Part shown: one piece after another, positions 43,543 to 52,702 of the stretch | Layout of the letters: every line of letters begins with the position of its first letter | Numbering within the stretch: position 1 is the stretch's first letter | Origin: Nitrospirota bacterium | GTDB lineage: Bacteria > Nitrospirota > Nitrospiria > Nitrospirales > Nitrospiraceae | DNA length: 64,000 bases | Direction of reading: 5' to 3' | Assembly: GCA_040757595.1 (NCBI GenBank) | Contig: JBFLWP010000003.1 | Coordinates: 1 to 64,000, forward strand | The notes under the pieces: generated by a model | Databases searched by the model: none | What the model was told of the DNA's origin: nothing | The model's input: only the letters and a program-made list of their open reading frames with translations | Translations under genes and position numbers: made by a program

Positions 43543-43558
43543 CGCCCCTCCGCCGAGG

Positions 43559-45277
43559 ATGACCGCGATCAGCTCCATACTGGACGCCATCTGGAAACCG
43601 GGCGGCAGGCGATTCCGTCTGTACGAGACGATCGCCAATTTCCACCAGTTTTCCATCCTGCACACCCTCGTTGCCATTACCCTGTGCTATCACCTCGTCT
43701 TCAGTCCCGAGGCGGGGCTGAGCCCCGAGGCGCGGAACCTCCTGATCCTGCTGCTCCTCGTCACGACGGCCGCGATCTGGCGGGTTCCGCCGCGCCTGTT
43801 CGGGGCCGGCTGGTTCGTGGGCGGCTGGGTCCTGGGCGACACCCTCCTCACCGTCGCCGTGATCTTCCTGTCCGGGCACACCGGCTCTGCGCTCTACGTG
43901 GCCTTTTTCCTGATCATCCTGCTGGCAGCCTTCGCCCAGAGCTTGAAGCAGACGCTCCTGCTCTCCACCGTCCTGTGCGTCGGGTACGGAGCGGTGCTGT
44001 ACGTCGAAGGGACCATCGGAAGCTTCTCACTCCAGGAGGATCGCCTGCTGCAGATTCCTCTGCTCCTGGTCGTCGCGACCTTTTACGGGCACGCCGTGGA
44101 GCTGCTCCGCCGGGAGCGGGTGCGGCAGTGGACCCTGGCCAACCAGCGACAGAAGGCCCAGGACGCGCTGCACGAGAGCGAGGAACGCTACCGGGCCGTC
44201 ATCGAAGCGGCCACGGACGCCATCATCGTGGCGGACCACGGGGGGCGCATGGTGTCGTGGAACACGGGCGCCCAGCGGATCTTTTCGTACTCGGAGGAGG
44301 AGGTGCTGGGCAAGCCGCTGACGTTCCTGTTTCCGGCGCACCAGCGGCCGGAGCTGGAGCGGTTGGACGCGACCGGGGCATCCACGGCGGTCGGACGGAC
44401 CGTCGAGTGCGCCGGCCTGCGGAGGGACGGGAGCGAGTTCCCGTTGGAGCTGTCCGTGAGCACGTGGCAGACCGTCCAGGGACGGTTTTACGGTTGCATC
44501 ATCCGCGACATCACCGGGCGCCGGCGCATCGAGCACGTCAAGGAGGAGCTGGAAGCGCAGAAGCAGGAGGCGCTCCGGCGCATGGCGGGCGGCATGGCCC
44601 ACGACTTCAACAACCTGATGACCGTGATCGTGGGATACAGCGGGATGGCCCTGTCGAGCCTCTCCGCCGGGCACTCCGCCTATAGTTACGTGGAGCAGAT
44701 CAAAGAGGCCGGGACCAGGGCAGTGGAGCTGGCCCGACACCTCCTGGTCTTCAGCCGCCGCCACGTGCTCGAGCCCAGGGTGCTGGACCTCAACGAGACG
44801 CTGGCCAACCTGGAAGAGACGCTGCGGCAATTGCTGGGCGAACGCATCGAGCTGGTGATGACGTTGGACCCGGCTCTGGGCCGCGTCAAGGCCGACCCTG
44901 CTCACCTGGCCCAGGCCGTTTTGAACCTCGCCGACAACGCGAGGGACGCCATGCCCGAGGGGGGCCGTCTGACCGTGGAGACCGCCAACGCCCAGCTTGC
45001 GGACATGCTCCCTCCGCAAGACACGGGCATGGGGCCCGGTCCCTACGTGAAGCTGACGATCGGCGACACGGGCCTGGGGATGGACGCGGAAACGCGGACC
45101 CGCGTGTTCGATCCCTTCTTCACGACGAAAGCGTTGGGGAAGCGGACCGGCCTCGGCCTGTCCACCGTCTACGGGATCGTCAAGCAGAGCGGCGGCCACA
45201 TATGGGTCCGGAGCGAGCCAGGGCAGGGGACCACCTTCACGATCTGTCTGCCGCGGGTCGAAGACGTGGGCGAATAG
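43559..45277 (+). CDS. Membrane PAS-domain sensor histidine kinase
   Basis: A 572-residue sensor. Residues 1-185 hold about six membrane spans (LHTLVAITLCYHLVF, ALYVAFFLIILLAAF and others). A PAS domain follows (YRAVIEAATDAIIVADHGG to FYGCIIRDITGRR). The phosphoacceptor H-box is GMAHDFNNLMTVIVGYSG, a HisKA type; the ATPase has LNLADNARDAMPEGG (N-box), IGDTGLGMDAETRTRVFDPF and GLGLSTVYGIVKQSGG. No response regulator gene is adjacent, so it is an orphan. The signal is unknown. Confidence 0.92.
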   Translation: MTAISSILDAIWKPGGRRFRLYETIANFHQFSILHTLVAITLCYHLVFSPEAGLSPEARNLLILLLLVTTAAIWRVPPRLFGAGWFVGGWVLGDTLLTVAVIFLSGHTGSALYVAFFLIILLAAFAQSLKQTLLLSTVLCVGYGAVLYVEGTIGSFSLQEDRLLQIPLLLVVATFYGHAVELLRRERVRQWTLANQRQKAQDALHESEERYRAVIEAATDAIIVADHGGRMVSWNTGAQRIFSYSEEEVLGKPLTFLFPAHQRPELERLDATGASTAVGRTVECAGLRRDGSEFPLELSVSTWQTVQGRFYGCIIRDITGRRRIEHVKEELEAQKQEALRRMAGGMAHDFNNLMTVIVGYSGMALSSLSAGHSAYSYVEQIKEAGTRAVELARHLLVFSRRHVLEPRVLDLNETLANLEETLRQLLGERIELVMTLDPALGRVKADPAHLAQAVLNLADNARDAMPEGGRLTVETANAQLADMLPPQDTGMGPGPYVKLTIGDTGLGMDAETRTRVFDPFFTTKALGKRTGLGLSTVYGIVKQSGGHIWVRSEPGQGTTFTICLPRVEDVGE

Positions 45278-45332
45278 GTCTCCGCGAAGCATCCCGGGTC
45301 CCGCCTGGACGTCGTGAACGAGAGAGAGGCTC

Positions 45333-46292
45333 TTGAACGGTCGCGCTGAGATCATCGTCACCGCCGGCGAGCAGCCGAAGCGGCTGGACCTGTTCCTGGC
45401 GAGCCGCGATCCGGCCCTCTCCCGTTCGGCCCTGCAGCGCCTGATCGAAGAGGGGCGGGTCACGGTCAACGGCCAGCCCGTCAAGCCCAGCTACAAGATC
45501 CGGCCGGGCGACCGGATCGCGCTGGACATTCCCCGTCCGGAGCCGCTGGAGCTCAAGCCGGAGCCGATCCCGCTGGACATCCTGTTTGAGGATGAGGCGC
45601 TCGTGGTGCTGAACAAGCCGGCCGGGCTCGTCGTCCATCCGGCGCCGGGGCACTGGACCGGCACGCTGGTCAACGCCCTGCTCCACCACTTCGGCCGGCC
45701 GGGCGGAGCGCTCTCCACGATCGGGGGCAAGGAGCGGCCCGGCCTCGTGCACCGGCTGGACAAGGAGACCTCCGGCGTCATGGTCGTGGCCAAGACCGAC
45801 GAGGCCCACCGGTCCCTCGCCGGCCAGTTCAAGCACCACACGATCACGCGGGTCTACGAGGCGCTGGCCTGGGGTGCGATCAAGAAGGCCGAAGGGCTGA
45901 TCGAGCTCGCGATCGGCCGGGACGTGAAGGAACGGAAAAAGTTCTCCGCGCGCACCGCGAAGCCCAAGGAGTCGGCCACGGTGTACAAGGTCCGTCAGCG
46001 ACTCGGGAAGGCGGCGACGCTGGTGGAGCTCCACCCCCGTACCGGCCGCACGCACCAGATCCGGGTCCACCTGGCGGCCCTCGGCCACCCGGTCCTGGGA
46101 GATCCGACCTACGGAGGCCGCAAGGTCGGGGACGTGGGCGGGCTGGACATTCCCCGCGTGATGCTCCACGCCCGCACGCTCGGCTTCACCCATCCGGTGA
46201 CCGGCCGGCGCGTGGAATTCTCCGCTCCCCTGCCCCTGGACATGCAGGCGGTCCTGGACGCCATCGCGGAGGGCCTCCCGGCCGGGCGCTGA
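45333..46292 (+). CDS. rluD: Pseudouridine synthase, RluD family
   Basis: A 319-residue synthase that makes pseudouridines in 23S rRNA. The N-terminal S4 domain (KRLDLFLASRDPALSRSALQ) is followed by the catalytic RLDKETSGVMVVAK with its essential aspartate, and then RTGRTHQIRVHLAALGHPVL. TTG start at 45333 with GAGAGAGG upstream. It is convergently placed with nothing; it lies 55 bases after the kinase gene. Confidence 0.93.
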   Translation: MNGRAEIIVTAGEQPKRLDLFLASRDPALSRSALQRLIEEGRVTVNGQPVKPSYKIRPGDRIALDIPRPEPLELKPEPIPLDILFEDEALVVLNKPAGLVVHPAPGHWTGTLVNALLHHFGRPGGALSTIGGKERPGLVHRLDKETSGVMVVAKTDEAHRSLAGQFKHHTITRVYEALAWGAIKKAEGLIELAIGRDVKERKKFSARTAKPKESATVYKVRQRLGKAATLVELHPRTGRTHQIRVHLAALGHPVLGDPTYGGRKVGDVGGLDIPRVMLHARTLGFTHPVTGRRVEFSAPLPLDMQAVLDAIAEGLPAGR

Positions 46293-46298
46293 GCGCTC

Positions 46299-46327
46299 TT
46301 GACAGGCCGGACCGGGCAGAGTATGTG
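46299..46327 (+). promoter_or_regulatory. Promoter for the unknown gene at 46388
   Basis: TTGACA (46299-46304) and TATGTG (46322-46327) with a 17-base spacer. A start codon at 46325 would overlap the -10 box, which supports the later GTG at 46388 as the real start. Confidence 0.45.
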
Positions 46328-46387
46328 TCAGCCGATCCGGCTGCAGCCGGCAGTCGGTTATCTGCGTTCAGCCGAGAAGCACAGAGC

Positions 46388-46819
46388 GTGACCACCGGAG
46401 AAGCCCTCGACCTGATCGGCGGCCTGATCGCCTCCGTCAAGACGTTCAGCGCCAAGCTGCCGGCCGTCGTACATCTGTCAGTGGTGCCGGGCGGGATGAA
46501 GCCGACGCCGGAGGCCGTGGCGTCTTACGAGCAGACCCTCTCCCGCTTCCGCTCCCAGGTCGGCGCGACGCCCTACCGCAAGCTCACCGATCTGCTGCTC
46601 GAATCGCTGGAGGCTTTCGAAGCGGGCAAGGTGTTGGGCGCCGTGCAGCCGCTGCTGGCGATCCTGGACCAGTTGGAGCAGATGCGGGGGGACAAGGAGA
46701 TCGCGGTGACCCAGAAGGACGAGAAGCAGATGCAGGAATACCGAGCCGCCCTGCACAGGATTCTGCCGGGGAACAAGCCGGAGCTGGAAGAAGAAGCGAA
46801 ACGGCTCAAGAAGCCGTGA
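46388..46819 (+). CDS. Unknown helical cytosolic protein
   Basis: A 143-residue protein (GTG 46388; a GTG at 46325 would add 21 residues but overlaps a promoter). It is predicted largely helical with no signal peptide: EALDLIGGLIASVKTFSAKL, FEAGKVLGAVQPLLAILDQL, and a charged end ELEEEAKRLKKP. Nothing resembles a catalytic motif. It is followed by a long inverted repeat (46817-46911). Confidence 0.55.
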   Translation: MTTGEALDLIGGLIASVKTFSAKLPAVVHLSVVPGGMKPTPEAVASYEQTLSRFRSQVGATPYRKLTDLLLESLEAFEAGKVLGAVQPLLAILDQLEQMRGDKEIAVTQKDEKQMQEYRAALHRILPGNKPELEEEAKRLKKP

Positions 46820-46911
46820 TGGGTGACGGGTGACGGGTGATGGGTCGGATCGAGGAGGGATGAGGGCCAGCTTGGGTGGCTACTCGTCACCCATCACCTA
46901 TCACCGATCAC
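46817..46911. repeat. Intergenic inverted repeat, GTGACGGGTGATGGG words
   Basis: The left arm TGATGGGTGACGGGTGACGG and following words face GTCACCCATCACCTATCACC and following words on the right, with about 30 bases of complementary register. It lies in the gap between two convergent genes. Word style resembles 40869-40950. Confidence 0.6.
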
Positions 46912-46917
46912 TATCGT

Positions 46918-47097
46918 TCAGTGGCCCATCTTGGGGCCGGCGGCGTTCGCCCCTTTGGTCACCAGCTTGAACCGGACAATCTGATGACAGTGGGGGCAGG
47001 TGGTGCGGATCGTGTTTTCGTCGAGGTACTCGACGGCCTCTTCCTTCACCCACATCAGCTTGCTGCAGCGGGGGCAGGCATTGACCAGTTGTCCCAT
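46918..47097 (-). CDS. Small zinc-ribbon protein
   Basis: A 59-residue protein with two CxxC knuckles: NACPRCSKLMWVKEE and RTTCPHCHQIVRFKLV. ATG 47097 is chosen because AAGGTGA lies about nine bases before; a TTG at 47115 is the other option. Such proteins are small zinc-ribbon domains that often contact nucleic acid or RNA polymerase; function here is unknown. It converges on the 46817-46911 repeat. Confidence 0.7.
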   Translation of the reverse strand: MGQLVNACPRCSKLMWVKEEAVEYLDENTIRTTCPHCHQIVRFKLVTKGANAAGPKMGH

Positions 47098-47186
47098 AGG
47101 TCCCGTCACCTTCAATCGGATCCCCGGCCGGACCGGCTCGGGTCGGGCTGTACTCTAATACAGGGGGGGTGCGTCTCTCAAGACCG

Positions 47187-47600
47187 ATGGTGACCTTCTC
47201 CGAACGAAAGGATTTCGACCCGGCCCTCCTAGTCCGGCTCTACGAACAGGCGCCGTGGGCGCTCGGCCGAACCGAGGCGGACGTGCGCCAGATGCTGGCC
47301 CAAACGGATCTGGCTGTCTCGGTCTGGGACGGGGATCGGCTGGTGGGGTTCGGGCGGGTCCTGACCGACTATGTCTATCGGGCTTCGATTTGGGACGTGA
47401 TCGTGGACAAGGAGTATCAGGGGCAGGACATCGGCACCCAGATCATGCAGCACATCCTGCGCCATCCCTCGCTCAAGCGGGTGGAGCTGTTCTGGCTCTG
47501 CACCAGAGACAAGCAGGCCTTCTACGAGAAGCTGGGCTTCAGCTCCAAGGAGCAGACCGGCATGGTCTGGGTCAGGGCCAAGCACGCCCGCCTGGAGTAG
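47187..47600 (+). CDS. GNAT-family N-acetyltransferase
   Basis: A 137-residue acetyltransferase. The fold is visible in LAVSVWDGDRLVGFGRVLTD, IWDVIVDKEYQGQDIGTQIM (motif A, with Q-G-Q-D-I-G close to the acetyl-CoA loop R/Q-x-x-G-x-G/A) and FWLCTRDKQAFYEKLGF at the end. The substrate cannot be told. ATG 47187 was chosen over an in-frame GTG at 47169, which has no well-spaced ribosome binding site. It is divergent from the zinc-ribbon gene. Confidence 0.88.
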   Translation: MVTFSERKDFDPALLVRLYEQAPWALGRTEADVRQMLAQTDLAVSVWDGDRLVGFGRVLTDYVYRASIWDVIVDKEYQGQDIGTQIMQHILRHPSLKRVELFWLCTRDKQAFYEKLGFSSKEQTGMVWVRAKHARLE

Positions 47601-47619
47601 CAGGCTGCTGAAAACGGCC
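47601..47619 (+). repeat. Half copy of the MITE-like end CAGGCTGCTGAAAACGGCC
   Basis: Resembles the left end of the element at 11501 (AAGGCTGCTGAAAAAAGCCG). No matching right end was seen within the following few hundred bases. Confidence 0.45.
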
Positions 47620-47629
47620 ACCAACGGTA

Positions 47630-48409
47630 TTATTGGAAGCCTTCGAGGAGCTTCGACGCCGCCTTCCCGGCTTCCTCCCCGGCCTTCTCCACCGATTCGC
47701 GGAGAGATTCGGCGGCTTTGCCCAGCGGCCGGGCCGCTTCCGCGATCGCGCGCGTGACGGCATGGTGGACCGCCGTGGTGATCGCGGCGGACAGCTCTTC
47801 CGGCCTGGCCCCGTTCGTCTCCTTGCCGATGTCTCTGAGGTGCACGTCGGGGAGCCCGATCGCAGCCCGTTGCTCGCCCAGCGCGCCGCCGCTCACCCAG
47901 AGGCTCACGCGCCCGTTCGTGAGCCTGAACTCCTTGACGAGGATTCTCCTGCTTCCCGCGGCGTCGGCGGCCTGCGCCGCAGCCGCCTTGGCCCGCTTCC
48001 CCGTTGCGGCGTAGGCCTGGACGTTGTCGCGAATCCTGTTGAGGTTGCTGTTGCCGGAGAAGACTCCCTCCACGGTGACGTCCGGGCTCTCCACGGAGAC
48101 CTCGGTGACGACCAGCGGGTTGAGGAAGAGCGAGAGGGGGGCCACGCAGGCCCGCACCGTCTCGACGCTGAACGAGCTCGGCGCGTGGAATCCGGAAGGA
48201 TTGCCGATGACCAGCCCCTTGATGGTCGCGCATCCGGTGAGCAGCGACAGGTTCACGGCCTGCAGGCGGATGGTCGTCTTCGTCATCGGCGGGACGAGCC
48301 GCTCGATGTTGGTCTTGATCACCGACCCGAGCCAGAGGGAGAGCGTGACGAGGACGGCGAGCCCGACCAGGCCCAGGACGAGCAGCACGACCAGCCACTT
48401 CCGCTTCAT
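47630..48409 (-). CDS. AsmA-like/DUF748-type inner-membrane protein
   Basis: A 259-residue protein with one N-terminal span (WLVVLLVLGLVGLAVLVTL) and a mostly beta periplasmic part: TTIRLQAVNLSLLTGCATIK and GLVIGNPSGFHAPSSFSVET resemble the repeated strands of AsmA-like proteins linked to lipid transport. The C-terminal region is helical and Ala/Glu-rich (AIAEAARPLGKAAESLRESV), unlike full AsmA. It is much shorter than AsmA/TamB (600+), so a fragment-like or distinct subfamily. No operon partner. Confidence 0.65.
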   Translation of the reverse strand: MKRKWLVVLLVLGLVGLAVLVTLSLWLGSVIKTNIERLVPPMTKTTIRLQAVNLSLLTGCATIKGLVIGNPSGFHAPSSFSVETVRACVAPLSLFLNPLVVTEVSVESPDVTVEGVFSGNSNLNRIRDNVQAYAATGKRAKAAAAQAADAAGSRRILVKEFRLTNGRVSLWVSGGALGEQRAAIGLPDVHLRDIGKETNGARPEELSAAITTAVHHAVTRAIAEAARPLGKAAESLRESVEKAGEEAGKAASKLLEGFQ

Positions 48410-48455
48410 GGCCCCAAAAGGATAGCGAAAATAATCGGATTTGTCGCGGATCGGC

Positions 48456-48461
48456 TATAAT
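48456..48461 (+). promoter_or_regulatory. -10 box candidate upstream of the FMN dehydrogenase gene
   Basis: TATAAT at 48456-48461 lies 61 bases before the GTG start. No convincing -35 box at 16-18 bases was found. Confidence 0.3.
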
Positions 48462-48522
48462 GCCCGCCGCGTAGACGATCCGTCTCACGACATCGGCACG
48501 ATCAGCCGGATCGGATTCCATT

Positions 48523-49608
48523 GTGGCCCGGAAGCTGGACACCCTGTTGAACCTGCGCGAGTTCGAGGAGCGGGCCGGGGCCAAGCTCCCGAGGGCGGCC
48601 TTCGCCTACTTTGCGGGCGGCGCCTGCGACGAATGCACGTTGCGCGACAACCTCGAGGCCTTCCAGCGGCTCCGGCTCAAGCCGAAGGTCCTCGTGGACG
48701 TGAGTCACCGCGACCTGGCGACGAGCGTGCTGGGTCAGAAGGTCGCAATGCCGATCCTCATCGCCCCCACCGCCCTCCACCGGCTGGCCCATCCAGAGGG
48801 CGAGCTGGCCACCGCGCGGGCGGCTGGCGCAGCCGGCACGGTCATGGTCCTGAGCACCCTCGCCACCTGCTCGCTGGAGGAGGCGGCCAAGGCCGCCGCC
48901 GGTCCCCTCTGGTTCCAGTTGTACGTCTACAAGGATCGGGGCTTGACCAAGGAGTTGGTGCAGCGGGCGGAAGCGGCCGGTTACCAGGCCCTGGTCCTCA
49001 CGGTGGACGCGCCGCTCCTCGGGCGCCGCGAGGCAGACCTGCGCCGTCAATTCCGGCTGCCCGCCGGCACGGAGCTGGCCAACCTGCGCCAAGCGGGATT
49101 GAAACGGTTGCCGGCCGCCAAGGGCGAGTCGAAGCTCGCCGCCTACTTCGCGTCGCTGCTGGACCCGTCCCTGACCTGGCGGGATGTCGAATGGCTGCGA
49201 TCCCTCACCCGTCTGCCGGTGCTCGTAAAGGGAGTCCTCCGCGCGGACGACGCGGTCCGTTCCGTGGAGGCCGGCGCGGCCGGCGTGATCGTATCCAACC
49301 ACGGGGGCCGGCAGCTCGACACGGTCCCGGCCACGATCACGGTGCTGCCCGAGATCGCGGCGGCGGTCGCGGGGCGAGCCGAAGTCCTGCTGGACGGAGG
49401 CATCAGGCGGGGCACTGACGTCCTCAAGGCCTTGGCCCTCGGCGCGAAGGCGGTGCTGGTCGGCCGGCCGGTCCTCTGGGGCCTGGCCGTCGGCGGGCAG
49501 GCCGGCGTGTCGCGCGTGCTGGGGCTCCTGCGCGGCGAGCTGGACCTGGCGATGGCCCTCTGCGGCTGTCCCTCAGTCCAGGCGATCACCGCGGACCTGA
49601 TCGCCTGA
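48523..49608 (+). CDS. FMN-dependent alpha-hydroxy acid dehydrogenase/oxidase
   Basis: A 361-residue protein of the glycolate oxidase / L-lactate dehydrogenase family. PTALHRLAHPEGELATARAA and STLATCSLEEAAKAA are FMN-site segments; the catalytic histidine and Arg are in IVSNHGGRQLDTVPATI, and LLDGGIRRGTDVLKALALGA binds the FMN phosphate. No signal peptide. The substrate could be glycolate, lactate or mandelate; nothing nearby decides. GTG start. Confidence 0.9.
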   Translation: MARKLDTLLNLREFEERAGAKLPRAAFAYFAGGACDECTLRDNLEAFQRLRLKPKVLVDVSHRDLATSVLGQKVAMPILIAPTALHRLAHPEGELATARAAGAAGTVMVLSTLATCSLEEAAKAAAGPLWFQLYVYKDRGLTKELVQRAEAAGYQALVLTVDAPLLGRREADLRRQFRLPAGTELANLRQAGLKRLPAAKGESKLAAYFASLLDPSLTWRDVEWLRSLTRLPVLVKGVLRADDAVRSVEAGAAGVIVSNHGGRQLDTVPATITVLPEIAAAVAGRAEVLLDGGIRRGTDVLKALALGAKAVLVGRPVLWGLAVGGQAGVSRVLGLLRGELDLAMALCGCPSVQAITADLIA

Positions 49609-49620
49609 CGAATCTGACCG

Positions 49621-52600
49621 TCACGCCGCCCGATCCTTGCGGAGGCAGACGCGTGCATAGAGCGTCGGAATCACGAGGAGGGTGAGGGCGGTGGACGTGA
49701 TCAGCCCGCCGATCACGACCGTGGCAAGGGGACGCTGAACCTCTGCGCCCATGCTGGTGGCCAAGGCCATCGGCAGGAAGCCCAGGCTCGCGACCAGCGC
49801 GGTCATCAGCACCGGCCGCAGCCGATTGACCGCTCCCTGCATGACGGCCTGCTCAGCCGGAAGCCCTTGGGCTTCCAGTTGTCGGATATGGCTCACCAAC
49901 ACCACGCCGTTGAGGACGGCGATGCCGAACAGGGCGATAAAGCCGATGATGGCGGAGAGGCTGAGTGGCAACCCGCGTAGCCAAAGCGCCAAGACGCCGC
50001 CCGACAGAGCCAGCGGCACGTTGAGATAAATCAACAGCGCCGGTCGCATGGCACCGAAGATGACCGAGAGCACGCTGAGGATCAGCAGCAAGGTGAGGGG
50101 CACCACCACAGCCATGCGGCGCGCCGCTTCTTGGAGATGCTCGAACTGTCCGCCCCATTTGACCTCATAGCCCGGCGGCAGCGACACAGCCTCCGTGACC
50201 GCCCGTTGCGCCTCCGCCACAAACCCGCCGAGATCCCGCCCCCGGATGTTGCACTCCACGACGATGCGCCGTTGCACCTGCTCCCGGCTGATCTGGGCCG
50301 GGCCCGCGTCCACGCGAACCGCCGCGACGCGGGAGAGCGGCACGAGCTCTCCGTGGACGGTGGGAAGGAGCAACGTCCCTAACGCCGCCGGATCGGCCGA
50401 CGCGCCTTCGGTGAAGCGGACGACCAACTCGAAGCGCCGCGGGCCTTGCACCACGGTGCCGACCACGCGACCGACCCGCATCGCTTGGACCAGCGTGAGC
50501 ACCTCCTCTGCGGTGAGGCCATAGCGGGCGATCTGGGTCCGATCCACGATGACCCGAACCAGCGGGAGGCCGGCCACCTGTTCCACTTTGACATCCCCCG
50601 CGCCCCGGACCCGCTCAAGCGCGCGGGCGACGGCCTCGGCATTCTGCTTGAGCACGTCGAGGTCCGGTCCGAAGATCTTGACCGCCAGGTCCGAGCGAGT
50701 GCCCGCGATCAGCTCGTTGAACCGCATCTCGATCGGTTGGGTAAAGCTGAGTCCCACACCGGGCACGGCTTCCAGGACGGCCGGCTTCATCTTCGCGATC
50801 AGTTCGTCGCGAGTCCGGGCCGTGGTCCACTCCCGCTGCGGGATGAGCGTGACGAAGACATCGGACAGCTCGATGCCCATCACATCGGTCGCCACTTCTG
50901 GACTCCCCGTTCTCGTGACGACCTGCGTGACTTCCGGAAATCGGCGGAGCGCACGTTCCACTTCCAACGCGGTGGCGACCGACTCCGTGAGCGACACACT
51001 GGGCAATCGCCAGACCTGGATCGCCAGATCGCCTTCGTCCAGCCGCGGGACGAATTCCACGCCGAGCCGCGCGCCGATTCCGACGCTGACGACGAAGAGC
51101 CCAACCGAAAGGGCGACTACCAGGGTCGGGCGCCTCATGGCCCAGGCGAGCGCCGGCTCGTAGAGACGGCGACCCAGCCGAACCGCACGGGTGTCTTCAT
51201 GGGACCGCGCCGCGCGGGCAAACCAAAAGGCCAGGACCGGCGTGACGGTCACGGCCAGCACGAGCGATCCGGCCAGGGCCAGGATCACCGTCAGCGCCAT
51301 CGGGCGGAACATCTTTCCCTCAATGCCCGTGAGCGCCAGAATGGGCACGTACACCAGGATGATGATGCCGACCGCGAAGGTCATGGGGTGCAGGACCTCC
51401 CGACCGGCTGCATGGACTTCCGCCAGGCGCCGGTCGGGACTCATCGTGCCCTTGGCGGCGAGCCGCCGCAGGATGTTGTCGATCATCACCACCGACCCGT
51501 CCACGAGAAGGCCGAAATCAACGGCGCCGAGGCTCATCAGGTTGCCGGAGAGTCCGGCTTGCATCATGCCGGTGAACGCGATCAGCATCGAGAGCGGGAT
51601 CGCGGCGGCCACGATCAACCCCGCGCGGAGGTCCCCGAGAAACAGGAACAGGACCGCGATGACGAGCAGACCGCCTTCGAGGAGATTGTCGCGCACGGTC
51701 CGGATCACGTTCGAGACGAAGAGGGCCCGGTCGTAGTACGGCTCGATCGTGACGCCTGACGGAAGGGTCGCCTGAATTTCCTGTACCCGCGCCTTGACCC
51801 GTCCGACCACCTCCTGGGCGTTCTCGCCGGCCAGCATCTGCACCATGCCGATGACGGTCTCGCCTTCCCCCATCGCCGTGGCGGCCCCAATCCGAAGGGC
51901 CGACGCCTCTCGGACCTCGGCGATGTCAGAAACATAAATCGGCACCCCGCCCGGTCCGTGCGCGACCACGATCTGGCGGAGATCGGCGACCTGCGTCGCC
52001 AGGGCCTCGCCTCGGATGAGCAACTGCTCGCGTTGGCGCTCGATGTACCCGCCGCCGGCGATCGCATTGTTCCGTTCGAGCGCTTCAAAGACCTGGCGAA
52101 GCGACACGTGGTAGGCAAGGAGTTTGGCTGGGTCCGCCACGATCTGGAACTGTTGCGGCTCTCCTCCCCAGATGTTCACTTCCACGACGCCGGGCACGGC
52201 TCGCAAACGCATCCCGATGTCCCATTCGAGGATCGTCCGCAGGGCCATGGCGCTGTACCCGCTCCCCCTCAACGTGAACTGATAGACTTCCCCCAGTCCC
52301 GTGGTCAGCGGTCCCACGACGGGGCGACCGTACTCGGCCGGGATGCGCTCCATGGCCCGGGCGAGGCGCTCGCTGACCAATTGCCGGGCTCGGTAGATGT
52401 CCGTGCGGTCTTCAAAGATGGCCGTGACGGCGGAGAGCCCATAGCGCGAGACGGATCGCAGTTCCCGGAGCGCAGGCAATCCGCTCAGGGAGGCTTCGAT
52501 CGGAAACGTCACGAATTGTTCCACTTCCACGGGTCCGAGGGTCGGGGCGCGTGTGAGGACCTGGACCTGGACCGGGGTGAGGTCCGGCACGGCGTCGATG

Positions 52601-52701
52601 CTGAGGTGAATGAACGACCAGAGGCCGGCCGCCATCACCAGCACGAGCGCCACGAGCGTGAAGAAACGGTAGCGGAGCGAGAGGGTGAGCAGCCGGTCCA
52701 T
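49621..52701 (-). CDS. Heavy-metal RND efflux pump, inner-membrane protein (CusA/CzcA family)
   Basis: A 1026-residue HME-RND transporter with the expected 12 spans and two large periplasmic loops. TM4 carries GAVDFGLLVDGSVVMIDN; the CzcA/CusA family shows DFGxxxDGAVxxxEN here, so the last acidic residue is Asp instead of Glu. The N-terminal LTLSLRYRFFTLVALVLVMA and VPDLTPVQVQV segments, and the C-terminal SLGFLPMALATSMGAEVQRP, are typical. It drives metal or cation export with the proton gradient. Its start is one base from the adaptor stop. Metal identity (Cu/Ag or Co/Zn/Cd) cannot be assigned. Confidence 0.92.
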   Translation of the reverse strand: MDRLLTLSLRYRFFTLVALVLVMAAGLWSFIHLSIDAVPDLTPVQVQVLTRAPTLGPVEVEQFVTFPIEASLSGLPALRELRSVSRYGLSAVTAIFEDRTDIYRARQLVSERLARAMERIPAEYGRPVVGPLTTGLGEVYQFTLRGSGYSAMALRTILEWDIGMRLRAVPGVVEVNIWGGEPQQFQIVADPAKLLAYHVSLRQVFEALERNNAIAGGGYIERQREQLLIRGEALATQVADLRQIVVAHGPGGVPIYVSDIAEVREASALRIGAATAMGEGETVIGMVQMLAGENAQEVVGRVKARVQEIQATLPSGVTIEPYYDRALFVSNVIRTVRDNLLEGGLLVIAVLFLFLGDLRAGLIVAAAIPLSMLIAFTGMMQAGLSGNLMSLGAVDFGLLVDGSVVMIDNILRRLAAKGTMSPDRRLAEVHAAGREVLHPMTFAVGIIILVYVPILALTGIEGKMFRPMALTVILALAGSLVLAVTVTPVLAFWFARAARSHEDTRAVRLGRRLYEPALAWAMRRPTLVVALSVGLFVVSVGIGARLGVEFVPRLDEGDLAIQVWRLPSVSLTESVATALEVERALRRFPEVTQVVTRTGSPEVATDVMGIELSDVFVTLIPQREWTTARTRDELIAKMKPAVLEAVPGVGLSFTQPIEMRFNELIAGTRSDLAVKIFGPDLDVLKQNAEAVARALERVRGAGDVKVEQVAGLPLVRVIVDRTQIARYGLTAEEVLTLVQAMRVGRVVGTVVQGPRRFELVVRFTEGASADPAALGTLLLPTVHGELVPLSRVAAVRVDAGPAQISREQVQRRIVVECNIRGRDLGGFVAEAQRAVTEAVSLPPGYEVKWGGQFEHLQEAARRMAVVVPLTLLLILSVLSVIFGAMRPALLIYLNVPLALSGGVLALWLRGLPLSLSAIIGFIALFGIAVLNGVVLVSHIRQLEAQGLPAEQAVMQGAVNRLRPVLMTALVASLGFLPMALATSMGAEVQRPLATVVIGGLITSTALTLLVIPTLYARVCLRKDRAA

Positions 52702-52702
52702 G

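Larger units (their letters stand above)
42928..43558. other. Non-coding, repeat-rich region after the second vapBC pair (631 bp)
   Basis: No credible gene. The words GGGAGAGGG-TT-GGGGTGAGGGTG (42970-42992), GATGCCTCGGCTGAC (43042-43056) and the hairpin at 43253-43282 repeat those of 41392-42187 in the same order. The promoter of the histidine kinase gene is at 43513-43542. Confidence 0.6.
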
